64,000 nt of DNA from assembly GCA_964599095.1 (NCBI GenBank), contig CAZREB010000004.1:310001-374000 (forward strand), given 5' to 3'. The notes under the pieces were generated by a model. It saw only the letters and a program-made list of their open reading frames with translations, was not told where the DNA came from and did not search any database. The position numbers and the translations under genes were made by a program. The stretch comes from SZAS-79 sp964599095. Lineage in GTDB: Bacteria; Pseudomonadota; Gammaproteobacteria; Burkholderiales; SG8-39. This document shows, in pieces, positions 1 to 8,584 of the stretch. Each line of letters opens with the position of its first letter. Positions within the stretch are counted from its first letter, which is position 1.

Positions 1-234
1 GAGGCGCCCTCCGAGGGGCCGGTAGGCGAGCTGCTCGCGCAAAAGAACGTTCCCGCCTTCAAGCACCTGTTCGAGCAGGCGGTCGAACTGGGCGACGCGA
101 AGATCCACCCGTGTTCTATGGCCATGGACGTGCTTTCGCTGGAACCCGAGGCCCTCGAGCCCTACATGGGCGAGCCGCTGGGGCTGACCAAGTTCCTCGA
201 CGATTGCCGGGACGCGCAGGTTTGGTCGTTCTAG
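1..234 (+). CDS. DsrE/DsrF-like (DsrE2-type) sulfur carrier protein, C-terminal part
   Basis: The reading frame is open from base 1 to a TAG at 232-234, so only the last 77 residues are present. The segment KIHPCSMAMDVL has the single conserved Cys followed by a Met-rich helix, as in the DsrE2/peroxiredoxin-like branch of the DsrE family. The end (EPLGLTKFLDDCRDAQVWSF) fits the final helix of such proteins. In that family the Cys carries sulfane sulfur and exchanges it with TusA. A TusA-like gene follows 28 bases later, which supports the call. The N-terminal part, including any membrane-binding or second Cys segment, lies outside the window. Confidence 0.7.
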   Translation, partial: EAPSEGPVGELLAQKNVPAFKHLFEQAVELGDAKIHPCSMAMDVLSLEPEALEPYMGEPLGLTKFLDDCRDAQVWSF

Positions 235-262
235 GCCGGACCATCGGACAAGAGATTCGAAG

Positions 263-493
263 ATGACGCAAAAAAAACTGGTCGATGCGCGCGGCAGCTT
301 CTGCCCGGGGCCGTTGATGGAGCTGATCGCGCAACTCAAGATGGCCGAGGTCGGGGATGAGCTCGAGATCCTGTCCTCCGACAAGGGGTCGGCCTCGGAC
401 ATTCCGCAATGGATCAGGAAGGTGGGCCACGAACTGCTCGGCACGCGCGAAGAGGCAGGCGTGTGGCACATCACCGTGAAGAAACTCAAGTAG
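263..493 (+). CDS. TusA-family sulfurtransferase
   Basis: A 76-residue protein of the usual TusA length. The family signature Cys-Pro-x-Pro is present near residue 14 in RGSFCPGPLMEL, in a beta-alpha-beta-alpha-beta fold of the SirA/TusA type. The Cys accepts persulfide sulfur and hands it on. TusA proteins serve tRNA thiolation, molybdenum cofactor assembly or sulfur oxidation. Here the neighbours are a DsrE-like protein upstream and an SQR-like flavoprotein 39 bases downstream, so I infer sulfane-sulfur trafficking linked to sulfide or thiol oxidation rather than tRNA modification. The start is supported by a purine-rich stretch at about 250-257. Its specific partner cannot be read from sequence. 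Confidence 0.88.
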   Translation: MTQKKLVDARGSFCPGPLMELIAQLKMAEVGDELEILSSDKGSASDIPQWIRKVGHELLGTREEAGVWHITVKKLK

Positions 494-532
494 GCCTGTC
501 GCAACGAATGCGAACTCAATGAGGAGGATGAA

Positions 533-1666
533 ATGCGGATTCTGATCGTGGGTGGAGGCATGGGCGGAACGATCCTCGCCAACAACCTTGCGCGCCGGCT
601 GCCGGCGGAAGTGCGCGGCGGCAAGGCGAAGATCACCATGCTCTCGGCATCCGACAAGCATATGTACCAGCCGGGACTGCTGTACACGGCGTTCGGCCGA
701 ATGACGCCCGACGAGCTGTACCGCGACCAGGCGAGCCTGCTCGAGCCGGGCATCGACTTCTTCGTCGACCCGGTCACCGAATTCAAGCTCGACAACAACC
801 AGGTCGTCACCAAGAGCGGCAAGACCTGGGATTACGACACGCTGGTGATAGCGACCGGCTCGCGCATGGTCCCCGAGACGATCCCGGGACTGGCCGAGAA
901 TTCGGAGACCTTCTATACCGAGGAGAGCGCGGTCAAGATGTTCAAGCGGCTGCAGGCGTTCCAGGGAGGGCGCGTGGTGATCACGGTCGGCGTGCCGCAC
1001 AAGTGCCCGATGGCGCCGCTCGAGATCACGTTCATGCTCTACGACTACTTCAAGGACCGTGGCATCCTCGACAAGGTCCAGATGCACTACACCTACCCGA
1101 TCGGCCGCACCCACAGCCTGGAGCCGGTCGCGAAGTGGGCCACGCCCGAGTTCGAGCGTCTCGGCATCACCTACGAGACGCTGTTCAACATGAAGGAAGT
1201 CGACGGCGCGAAAAAGATCCTGCGCAGCGAGGAAGGCTCGGAGACGCCGTTCGACCTGCTGATCGCGATCCCCGCGCACAAGGGGATGGAGGTGATCGAG
1301 AAAGGCGGGCTCGGCCAGGGCGGCTGGGTGCCGGTGAACCGGAATCGCCTGAACATGGAAGGCCGGACCAACGTGTTCGCGCTGGGCGACACGACCAATA
1401 TCCCGATCAGCAAGGCCGGGTCGACGGCCCACTACGAGGCCGAGGCGCTCGCCGAGAACCTGGCGGCGATGGTGAAGATGGGCAGCCCGGTGCGCGACTA
1501 CGACGGGAAGGTCTTCTGCTTCATCGAAGCCGGCAAGGATCGCGCGACCTATGCCATGTTCAACTACCTCAATCCCCCCGAGCCGAAAGCGCCGACCAAG
1601 GCGATGCACTGGTTCAAGATGGCGTACAACAAGCTTTACTGGGCCACGGCACGCGGCCTTTTGTAA
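533..1666 (+). CDS. SQR-like FAD-dependent pyridine nucleotide-disulfide oxidoreductase
   Basis: 377 residues, with a GAGGAGG ribosome site just before the ATG. The N-terminus ILIVGGGMGGTILA is an FAD-binding Rossmann motif, IATGSR near residue 107 is the second dinucleotide-fold signature, and VFALGDTTNIP near residue 280 is the late FAD-binding motif. A Cys at about 158 in the context HKCPMAPLE and a second Cys at about 329 (VFCFIEAG) sit where sulfide:quinone oxidoreductases and flavocytochrome c sulfide dehydrogenases carry redox-active cysteines. Such enzymes pass electrons from sulfide or persulfide to quinone at the membrane. The operon with TusA, DsrE and DUF1641 proteins fits this. 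Whether sulfide is the real substrate is inference; some SQR-like paralogs act on other electron donors. Confidence 0.78.
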   Translation: MRILIVGGGMGGTILANNLARRLPAEVRGGKAKITMLSASDKHMYQPGLLYTAFGRMTPDELYRDQASLLEPGIDFFVDPVTEFKLDNNQVVTKSGKTWDYDTLVIATGSRMVPETIPGLAENSETFYTEESAVKMFKRLQAFQGGRVVITVGVPHKCPMAPLEITFMLYDYFKDRGILDKVQMHYTYPIGRTHSLEPVAKWATPEFERLGITYETLFNMKEVDGAKKILRSEEGSETPFDLLIAIPAHKGMEVIEKGGLGQGGWVPVNRNRLNMEGRTNVFALGDTTNIPISKAGSTAHYEAEALAENLAAMVKMGSPVRDYDGKVFCFIEAGKDRATYAMFNYLNPPEPKAPTKAMHWFKMAYNKLYWATARGLL

Positions 1667-1678
1667 AAGGGGGCGGAC

Positions 1679-2467
1679 ATGAGCGAACAGGTGCGTGAAG
1701 CGACGCCTTCGAGCGAAGTCGACAGGCTGATCGAGGCGGCCCGGGATTCGATGACCGACGAGATGGTCGGCCGGCTCTCGGCGACGGTCGGCGACGGGGT
1801 GGACCTGATGGACAGGATCAATCGCGCCGGCCTGGCCCGCGCGATCCCGGCGCTCGCGGATCTGGTGAACAACGGCGACCTCGACCGCCTGGTCCAGCTG
1901 GCGCGGCTCTACGGGTCGGCGCAGGACGCGATGACCGACGAGATGGTCGGCCGGCTGGCCGAGACCGCGGCCGACGGGCTCGGTTTCATCGACCAGGCGA
2001 ATCGCGCCGGGCTGAATCGGGCGATTCCCGCGCTCGCGCGGCTGGTGAACGACGGCGACCTCGACCGCCTCGTGCAACTGGCGCGCCTGTACGGCTCGAT
2101 GCAGGACGCGATGACCGACGAGATGGTGGGCCGGATTGCCGACACCGTCGGTGCGGGGATCTCGCTGCTGGACCGCTTCAACCGCGGCGGCGCCGACCGG
2201 CTGTTGCAGATCCTCGAGCGCCTCGATGCGTCCGGGGCCCTGGAGCGCGCGGCGCGCGCGATTCCAAAGCTTGCCGACCGGCTGGAGACGCTGGAGGGCA
2301 TGCTCCACAGTTTCGAGGAGGCGGCGCGCGCATCGGAAAAAGAGCCGCCTGAGCGGGGTGGATTCGGCGGCCTGTGGGCCCTGATGAGCGACCCGGAAAA
2401 CCAGCGCAGCCTGCGTTTCATGCTGAGCATGGCGAAGCGGATGCGCGAGCCGCGCGCCAAGACCTGA
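1679..2467 (+). CDS. DUF1641 domain protein with three tandem repeats
   Basis: 262 residues, starting 12 bases after the SQR-like gene behind a GGGGGC stretch, so almost certainly in the same operon. The phrase DAMTDEMVGRL or a close variant occurs three times (about residues 22, 82 and 142). Each copy is followed by a D-rich helix and by an NxGDLDRLVQLARLYG block that is complete twice, giving a period near 60 residues. DUF1641 proteins are known neighbours of SQR-like flavoproteins and of formate dehydrogenase accessory genes, but their molecular role is not established. The tail (residues about 215-262) is charged and ends in LMSDPENQRSLRFMLSMAKR. There is no signal peptide or clear membrane span, so I infer a cytoplasmic helical accessory protein. 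Confidence 0.75.
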   Translation: MSEQVREATPSSEVDRLIEAARDSMTDEMVGRLSATVGDGVDLMDRINRAGLARAIPALADLVNNGDLDRLVQLARLYGSAQDAMTDEMVGRLAETAADGLGFIDQANRAGLNRAIPALARLVNDGDLDRLVQLARLYGSMQDAMTDEMVGRIADTVGAGISLLDRFNRGGADRLLQILERLDASGALERAARAIPKLADRLETLEGMLHSFEEAARASEKEPPERGGFGGLWALMSDPENQRSLRFMLSMAKRMREPRAKT

Positions 2468-2539
2468 GCAGGCCGCCGCAGGTCGCGGTCGAGCGGCAGC
2501 GGCATCGGGCGGGGCTTCGAACGTGCGCGGCGCGGCCGG

Positions 2540-4411
2540 TCAGGCTCCCGGCAGCGACGCACGATAGGCGGCGACCCGCCCGCGCTGCGTGACCCAGACC
2601 ACGGCGAGGCAGGCGACCCCGGCGAGGTCGGCCCAGCGGCCGGGGAAGATCAGCAGGACGGCGCCGGCCACCAGCAGGGCCCGTTCCCAGTTGAGCGCCG
2701 GCACCCGGAGGAAGCCGATCACGCCCGCGCCGAGCATGTAGATGCCCAGCGCGGTGGCCCCGAGGCGCAGCAGCACCTGCAACGGCGTGGCGTTGATCAT
2801 CAGCAGCGCCGGGTCGTAGATGAAGCTGTACGGGATCAGGAAGCCCGAAATCGCGAGCAGCATCGCGGTCCACTGCGTCCGCCAGACGTTGCTTCCTGCG
2901 ATTGCGGATGTCGCGTAGGTCGAGATCGCGGTCGGCGGGGTCAGGTCGGCCAGGATGCCGAAATAGAACACGAACATATGCGCGGCCATCGCCGGGATGC
3001 CGAGCTGGAGCAGGGCGGGTGCCGCCATGATCGACGTGATGATGTAGCTCGCCGACGTAGGCAGCGCGGTCCCGAGGACGAGGGCCGCGATCATCGTCAG
3101 GAGGCTGGTGACCAGCAGGCTGCCCTGCGCAAGGCCGACGATGCCGGTGGCCAGCTTGAGTCCGATGCCGCTGATCGAGACCACGCCGACGACGATGCCG
3201 ACCACTGCGCAGGCGAGCGCCACCGGCAGCGCGCCGCTCGCGCCGTCCACCAGCACCTGCAGCATGCGCTTCAACCCGATCCTCGTCTCGGCGCGCCGCC
3301 AGCTCGCGGCCACCGCGACCACCAGCGCCCAGAACCCGGCGTGCTCGGCGGTTCCGCCCGAGGCGAGGATCCATACGAGGACCGCCGGGCCGGCGAGCAG
3401 GTGCAGGTCGCGCCGCAGGACGGCGCCCAGCCGGGGCAGCTGCGAGCGGTCGAGCACCTGCAGGTTCAGGCGCGAGGCCTCGAAGTGGACCATCACGCCG
3501 ACCGCGAAGAAGTACAGCACGCCGGGAATGATGGCCGAGATCGCGACCGTCCAGTACGAAACGCCGAGGGTCTCGGCCATGATGAAGGCGGCGGCGCCCA
3601 TGACCGGCGGGATCAGCTGCCCGCCCATCGAGGCGGTGGCTTCCACCGCGGCGGCAAACTCCGGCCTGTAGCCCGCCCGCTTCATCAACGGGATCGTGAA
3701 TGCGCCGGTGGTGACCGCGTTGGCGGTCGCGCTTCCGTTGACGGTGCCGAACAGGCCGCTCGCGATGACGGCCACCTTGCCTGCGCCCCCGCGGCTCGCG
3801 CCGGCAATGGCGAGTGCGGCGTCGGTGAACAGCCCGAGCAGGCCGCCGTGCAGCATGACCGCGCCGAACAGCACGAACAGGAAAATGAAGCTCGCCGACA
3901 CCTGCGCCGGTATCCCGAACACGCCTTCGAGCGTGAGCATCTGCATGTCGACGAATTTCGGGAAGGTCACCCCGCCGTGCGCAAGGAAACCCGGCATCCA
4001 CGGGCCCGCGAACGCGTACGCGACGAACACGACCGCCAGCACGACGAGCGCAGTGCCGATGTGGCGGCGCGCCGCCTCCAGCATCAGCGCGACGAAGAGG
4101 ATCGACACGACAAGGTCGGAGGCGAGGGGCGCATCGACCATGGCCATGCGCGACGCCAGGCGAGGGTTGTCGAAGACGAAGTAGCCGGCACAGGCGAGCG
4201 CGAGCACCGCGCCGGCCAGGTCCCACCAGCGCACCGGATCCGCGCTGTCGGTGCGGTGCGGCGTGATCAGGCCGAGCGCGGTGGCAAAGCCGATGTGCAG
4301 CGGGATCTGGATCATCAGGTCGAACGCGCCCGCATAGGCGGACCAGAGCTGGAACAGCGACCAGACGATGGCCAGGCTCACGCGCGGTGAGCGCAGGTCG
4401 GGCCCGTCCAT
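2540..4411 (-). CDS. TRAP transporter fused permease (DctQ-DctM type, TAXI system)
   Basis: 623 residues, almost wholly hydrophobic, with an N-terminal four-helix DctQ-like part (about residues 1-130) fused to a DctM-like 12-helix part. The block GAVMLHGGLLGLFTDAALA and the motif GSATANAVTTGAFTIPLM are typical of the DctM family, as is GGQLIPPVMGAAAFIMAE. Such fused permeases work with TAXI binding proteins to import organic acids, driven by a sodium or proton gradient. The binding protein gene lies immediately upstream (51-base gap) on the same strand. The start ATG at 4411 is the only one that gives an N-terminus of the expected length. The substrate is unknown. Confidence 0.9.
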   Translation of the reverse strand: MDGPDLRSPRVSLAIVWSLFQLWSAYAGAFDLMIQIPLHIGFATALGLITPHRTDSADPVRWWDLAGAVLALACAGYFVFDNPRLASRMAMVDAPLASDLVVSILFVALMLEAARRHIGTALVVLAVVFVAYAFAGPWMPGFLAHGGVTFPKFVDMQMLTLEGVFGIPAQVSASFIFLFVLFGAVMLHGGLLGLFTDAALAIAGASRGGAGKVAVIASGLFGTVNGSATANAVTTGAFTIPLMKRAGYRPEFAAAVEATASMGGQLIPPVMGAAAFIMAETLGVSYWTVAISAIIPGVLYFFAVGVMVHFEASRLNLQVLDRSQLPRLGAVLRRDLHLLAGPAVLVWILASGGTAEHAGFWALVVAVAASWRRAETRIGLKRMLQVLVDGASGALPVALACAVVGIVVGVVSISGIGLKLATGIVGLAQGSLLVTSLLTMIAALVLGTALPTSASYIITSIMAAPALLQLGIPAMAAHMFVFYFGILADLTPPTAISTYATSAIAGSNVWRTQWTAMLLAISGFLIPYSFIYDPALLMINATPLQVLLRLGATALGIYMLGAGVIGFLRVPALNWERALLVAGAVLLIFPGRWADLAGVACLAVVWVTQRGRVAAYRASLPGA

Positions 4412-4462
4412 TCTTCGCCTAGCGCAGCGGCACGGCCGCGCCGGACGATTGCCGGGGCCAGG

Positions 4463-5458
4463 CTATTTGAGCCACCCTTTTTCGCGGTAGGCGCGCTCGG
4501 CGCCCGGGTGCAGCGGGATGCCGACGTTCTCGGGCTTCCACGAAGTCGGCGGATCGAACGCGGCGAGGCCCGCGTGGCCGCGCACGAGGGCGTCCTTGTT
4601 CTCGATCACGGTCTTGGTGATCGTGTAGGCCACCGGCTCGGGAAGCGCGGCGTTGGTGATCAGCACGGTCGGGAAACCGACGGTATTCACCGTCTGCGCG
4701 ATCCCGGCGATCGTGCCGGGCGGCATGGTCGCCGCCTTGTACCCGAGCGCCTCCAGGCTCTTCACGCGGTCGGGCTCGAGGCTCAGGAATTTCACCTGGC
4801 TGAAGGTCGCGATCTCGGTGATCGACGGGTGCTTGGGCGTGATGACGGCGATCAGCAGGTCGGCACGGCCGTCCTTGAACGCATCCACGATGACCTTGTA
4901 GCCCTGGTGCGTGATCGTCCCGCCCCACGCCTTGATGTCGTTGTAGGTCATCCCGTATTCCTTCAGCAGCTGCTTGGCGCCGAACTCGCCGAGCGAACCC
5001 ACCGGGAGCGTGTACAGCTTCACCGGCAGCTTGCGGTCCTTGATGTCCTTGAGCGATGCCGCGTTCAGCTTCTGCGTGCCCATCGCGATCAGGTAGTAGT
5101 CATCGAGCCCGCCCACCAGGCCGCGAATGTTGTCGAGCTTGGCGTCGTAGGCTTCCTGCCCCTGCAGGGCCCAGCGGTTGGTGACGGTGAAGGACAGCCC
5201 GAGCGGCGTCTCGTTCTTGGATACGAGCTTGGCGTTGCCGACGCCGCCGGAGAACGGCTTGACGTCGACGTTCGAACCCGCCGGCAGCGTCTTGCGCAGC
5301 AATTCCGCGATCGTCGCGCCGTAGACGTACCACGCAGTGCCCTGTCCGAGTGTGGAGAAGGCGAGGTTCTGGGCGGGGGCTTGCGCAGCCGCCCCGGGAC
5401 TGGCGCCGGCAACGAGGACGGCGGATGCGAGCTGGATCAGTGTGCGGATGATTCGCAT
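4463..5458 (-). CDS. TAXI family TRAP transporter solute-binding protein
   Basis: 331 residues, starting at the ATG at 5456-5458 (MRIIRTLIQLASAVLVAGAS), which begins a normal Sec signal peptide ending near AAAQAPAQ. The frame stays open upstream, but that part is Arg-rich and has no ribosome site. The mature protein has the TAXI features FSTLGQGTAWYVYGATIAEL and a GGVGNAKLVSKNETPLG segment, followed by the DVIVDAFKDG-like and TVNTVGFPTVLITN regions. It binds an unknown small anion in the periplasm and delivers it to the fused permease encoded just downstream. It is divergent from the benzoylformate-decarboxylase-like gene, which may share a regulator through the 254-base intergenic region. 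Confidence 0.9.
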   Translation of the reverse strand: MRIIRTLIQLASAVLVAGASPGAAAQAPAQNLAFSTLGQGTAWYVYGATIAELLRKTLPAGSNVDVKPFSGGVGNAKLVSKNETPLGLSFTVTNRWALQGQEAYDAKLDNIRGLVGGLDDYYLIAMGTQKLNAASLKDIKDRKLPVKLYTLPVGSLGEFGAKQLLKEYGMTYNDIKAWGGTITHQGYKVIVDAFKDGRADLLIAVITPKHPSITEIATFSQVKFLSLEPDRVKSLEALGYKAATMPPGTIAGIAQTVNTVGFPTVLITNAALPEPVAYTITKTVIENKDALVRGHAGLAAFDPPTSWKPENVGIPLHPGAERAYREKGWLK

Positions 5459-5550
5459 GGCTGAACTCCTTTGGGAATCGCGGGCCGCGCATTGGTAGCA
5501 TAGGAATCTCGAATGAGCAAACGTTTCGCGGCGCAGTTCCGCAATCTGCG

Positions 5551-5583
5551 GCGCCATGTTGCAGCGCCATGTGCAAATGGCGC
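5551..5583. promoter_or_regulatory. Candidate operator in the TAXI/decarboxylase divergent region
   Basis: The 254-base divergent region 5459-5712 contains GCGCCAT at 5551-5557 and again at 5564-5570, and the inverted form ATGGCGC at 5577-5583. The starts are spaced exactly 13 bases apart. The last two form a perfect 7-bp inverted repeat with a 6-base spacer. This is the form expected of a dimeric repressor site plus an extra half-site. A second pattern, CAATCG at 5618, 5627 and 5636 (9-base period), lies closer to the decarboxylase gene and includes TACAAT (5616-5621), a possible -10 box without a good -35. No regulator gene is adjacent. Function is inferred from arrangement only. Confidence 0.35.
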
Positions 5584-5712
5584 AGCGATCGCGGGCCGGA
5601 GACATCGGCCGACGATACAATCGACGCAATCGAAGCAATCGCCGGGCGCGCGGCCGTGCGCGCCTGCCTGCCGCTCGCCGATGGGCCATTGCGCATCGAA
5701 GGAGATCCCCGC

Positions 5713-7377
5713 ATGACCCGAATCACCGGTCGCTCCGCGTTCCTGCAACTGCTCGTCGACGAAGGCGTGAGCCACCTGTTCGGCAATCCCGGCACCACCG
5801 AGCTGCCGATCATGGAAGTGGTGCCGGACTTCCCCCAGCTGGAGTTCGTGCTCGGGTTGCAGGAAGGCGTGGTGATGGCGATGGCCGACGGCTTTGCGCG
5901 CGCCTCGAACCGCCTTGCCGCGGCGAACGTGCACGTGGCGCCGGGCCTGGGCAATGCGATGGGCGCGCTCTACAACGCCAAGTTTTCCGGCTCGCCGGTG
6001 ATCCTCACGGCCGGCCAGCAGGAGCAGGGCCACGGCCTGCTCGAGCCTTTGCTCTACGACCCGCTGGTGCCGATCGCGCAGCCCTTGGTGAAGTGGGCGG
6101 TGGACGTCAATCGTGCCGCGGACCTGCCGCGCATCCTGCATCGCGCTGCCAAGATCGCGCTGACCCCGCCGACCGGGCCGGTGTTCATCAGCCTGCCGGG
6201 CGACGTGCTCGACGAGACCGTGGAAATGGACCTGGGCAAGCCGGTGCGTGTGGATTCCGCGAACCGGCCCTCGGACGCGACGCTGGCGGCGCTTGCCGAT
6301 CGCCTGCTCGCAGCGCGCAACCCGGTGATCCTCGCGGGGCAGGAGTTGTCGGTCCACGACGCCTTCGCCGAGGCCGTCGAGCTGGCCGAGCTGCTCGGCG
6401 CCGCCGTCTACCAGTCGCCGGTTCCCTACACCGCGCAATTCCCTACCGAGCACCCAGCCTGCATGGGCTCGCTGACGCGCACCCAGACCAAGGTCCGCGC
6501 GGCGCTGGAGCCTTACGACCTCCTGTTCTGCGTCGGCGCCGACCTGCTGCGGATGTCGGTCTACAGCCCGGTCGAGCCGTTGCCGGACAACCTCCCGGTG
6601 ATCCACCTTTCGGAACGCAGCGGCGAGCTGGGCAAGAACTACCGCACCGACCTCGCGATCCAGGCGAACGTCAAGGAAACCCTGCGCGCGCTGCTGCCCT
6701 TGCTGCGTGCCAAGCGCACCCCCGAGGCCGCCGCGGCCGCCGGCAAGCGCCTCGCCGAATTGAAGCCGCGCAACTGGAGCGCGCAGCGCGACAAGGCACG
6801 CATCGATGCGATGCTGGCCGCGGAAACCAAGCCGATCGATCCGCGCTACCTGATGCTGCGGATCACCGAGACGCTGCCGCAGGATGCGGTGGTGCTCGAC
6901 GAAGGGCTGACTTCGACCGTGTCGTTGTCCGGTTTCCTGCCGCTGCGGCACAGGAATTCCCTCTATGGCCTTGCGAGCGGCGGATTGGGATTCGCGATTC
7001 CCGGTGCGGTAGGCGTCAGCCTCGCGCTGCCCGGACGGCCGATCGCCGCGATCGTCGGCGACGGCAGTACGATGTACGGGGTGCAGGGGCTGTGGACCGC
7101 AGCGCACCACAAGCTGCCGATCACCTACATCATCACCAACAACCGCAGCTACCGGATCATCAAGGAGCGGCTGGTGTCGATGCGCTCCGCGGCCAAGTTC
7201 GTCGGCATGGACCTGCGCGACCCGGAGATCGATTTCGTGCACCTGGGCAAGTCGTTCGGCGTCGAAACCCGGCGCGTGACCGACCCGCAGGACATCGCGC
7301 CGGTACTGCGCGAGGCCTTCGCCAGCGGCAAGCCGAACCTGGTGGACATGCGCGTCGCCGATGGGTTCGGGGCGTGA
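5713..7377 (+). CDS. mdlC: Thiamine diphosphate-dependent decarboxylase, benzoylformate decarboxylase-like
   Basis: 554 residues from the ATG at 5713, preceded by AAGGAG at about 5698-5703; longer upstream readings lack a ribosome site and family similarity. The order is ThDP Pyr domain (SHLFGNPGTTELPIMEV), central domain, then PP domain with GDGSTMYGVQGLWTAAHHKLPITYIITNN (the GDG...NN cofactor motif). The His in NVHVAPGLGNAMGAL matches the catalytic His70 position of benzoylformate decarboxylase, and FPTEHPA places a second His near the position of its His281. The family's Ser26 appears as Thr in NPGTTE, so substrate preference may differ. Expected reaction: non-oxidative decarboxylation of a 2-oxo acid to an aldehyde. 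Followed by an uptake protein and a dioxygenase gene, which suggests a small catabolic locus. Confidence 0.8.
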   Translation: MTRITGRSAFLQLLVDEGVSHLFGNPGTTELPIMEVVPDFPQLEFVLGLQEGVVMAMADGFARASNRLAAANVHVAPGLGNAMGALYNAKFSGSPVILTAGQQEQGHGLLEPLLYDPLVPIAQPLVKWAVDVNRAADLPRILHRAAKIALTPPTGPVFISLPGDVLDETVEMDLGKPVRVDSANRPSDATLAALADRLLAARNPVILAGQELSVHDAFAEAVELAELLGAAVYQSPVPYTAQFPTEHPACMGSLTRTQTKVRAALEPYDLLFCVGADLLRMSVYSPVEPLPDNLPVIHLSERSGELGKNYRTDLAIQANVKETLRALLPLLRAKRTPEAAAAAGKRLAELKPRNWSAQRDKARIDAMLAAETKPIDPRYLMLRITETLPQDAVVLDEGLTSTVSLSGFLPLRHRNSLYGLASGGLGFAIPGAVGVSLALPGRPIAAIVGDGSTMYGVQGLWTAAHHKLPITYIITNNRSYRIIKERLVSMRSAAKFVGMDLRDPEIDFVHLGKSFGVETRRVTDPQDIAPVLREAFASGKPNLVDMRVADGFGA

Positions 7378-7588
7378 GGGCGTTGACAGAAAGAGCTGCT
7401 CCCGCGGTTTGAGATCGCGTACCCGGGCGAAGCGCTGCTGCGAGTCGCGATCCGCGGTACCGCAGACCTTAAACTGGATTCGAACCGATCGGAGAAATCT
7501 TCCCGATGGACCCGAATCTGGTAGGGATTTCGGCACCGGCGTAAGATTCCGCCACGCAGTTGCGACCAGACCTGAGGAGGAGCAGGCC

Positions 7589-8569
7589 GTGACGAAATTC
7601 ATGAACTTCCTGGCTGCGACTGGGACGATAGTCCTTGCGGCGCTCATCCTTGCGCCAAACGCGGTGGCGCAAGGCCAGTATCCGAACAAGCCGATCCGCA
7701 TGGTCCTGCAGTTTCCTCCCGGGGGCCTGGTCGATGTGATCGCCCGCTTGCTGTCGCAGCCGCTCACCCAGAATCTCGGCCAACCGATCATCGTCGACAA
7801 CCGGCCGGGCGCGGACGGCGCGATCGCCGGTGAAAACGTGGTCAAGTCGGCGCCGGACGGCTACACGATCTTTTTCGCCACCACCGGCGCCATTGCATCG
7901 ATCCAGAGCCTGCGCAAGAACCCGCCTTACGATTCGCTGGTGGATTTCACCCCGATCTCCATGATCGGGCGCTTCCCATTCTTCGTCTACGCTCATCCTT
8001 CGCTGCCCTCGAAAAACCTTGCGGAACTGATCGAATACGCCAGGGTCAATCCCGGCAAGCTGAACTATGGCAGCGGCAGCGTGCCGAGCATCATCGCCAC
8101 CTCGCAGATTGCCCAGCTGGCCAAGGTGCAGATGCAGCACGTCCCGTACAAGGGCGACCCGCCGCTGATGCTCGACCTCGTCGCGGGCCGAGTGCATTTC
8201 GCGTTTGCGAGCACTTCGCCGGGTGGACCGCTCGCCAGGGAAGGCAAGCTGCGCGTGCTCGGCACGCTGGGCTCGCGTCGCAGCGCGTTGTTCCCGGATG
8301 CGCCGACGACGGCCGAGTCCGGGTTCCCGCAGTTGAAGCTGGTGTCGTGGTGCGCGATGTTCGGGCCGGCGAAGCTGCCGACCGACATCGCCGAACGCCT
8401 CTCGCGCGAGTTCAACGCGGCGATCAAGCGCCCCGAGGTCAACGACGCCCTCGACAAGTACGGCTTCGAGCTCGAAGGCTCCACGCCGCAGGAACTGACC
8501 GCGTATGTGCGCGAACAGGTCGCCTACTGGAAGCAAAGCGTGCAGGAAGCGGGCATCACGCCGGACTGA
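7589..8569 (+). CDS. Bug/TctC-family periplasmic solute-binding protein
   Basis: 326 residues, taking the GTG at 7589 because GAGGAGG (7574-7580) lies 8 bases upstream; the in-frame ATG at 7601 would be 20 bases away. A signal peptide (TGTIVLAALILAPNAVAQ) precedes the family start QYPNKPIRMVLQFPPGG. Further family blocks are QNLGQPIIVDNRPGADG, the SAPDGYTIFF segment, and the VPYKGDPPLMLDLVAGRVHF segment that forms the carboxylate-binding cleft. Bug proteins bind carboxylates in the periplasm and serve tripartite tricarboxylate transporters. No TctA or TctB gene is adjacent, so this is an orphan that probably shares a permease encoded elsewhere. It is likely co-transcribed with the dioxygenase 15 bases downstream. 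Confidence 0.9.
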   Translation: MTKFMNFLAATGTIVLAALILAPNAVAQGQYPNKPIRMVLQFPPGGLVDVIARLLSQPLTQNLGQPIIVDNRPGADGAIAGENVVKSAPDGYTIFFATTGAIASIQSLRKNPPYDSLVDFTPISMIGRFPFFVYAHPSLPSKNLAELIEYARVNPGKLNYGSGSVPSIIATSQIAQLAKVQMQHVPYKGDPPLMLDLVAGRVHFAFASTSPGGPLAREGKLRVLGTLGSRRSALFPDAPTTAESGFPQLKLVSWCAMFGPAKLPTDIAERLSREFNAAIKRPEVNDALDKYGFELEGSTPQELTAYVREQVAYWKQSVQEAGITPD

Positions 8570-8584
8570 CCGGACAGGACCCCT

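Noticed and set aside
4453..4472. GGGGCCAGGCT near the TAXI gene stop, similar to the uvrA elements
   Set aside because: Only 11 bases match, the rest of the arm is missing, and there is no second arm. It could be a degenerate end, but the evidence is too thin.
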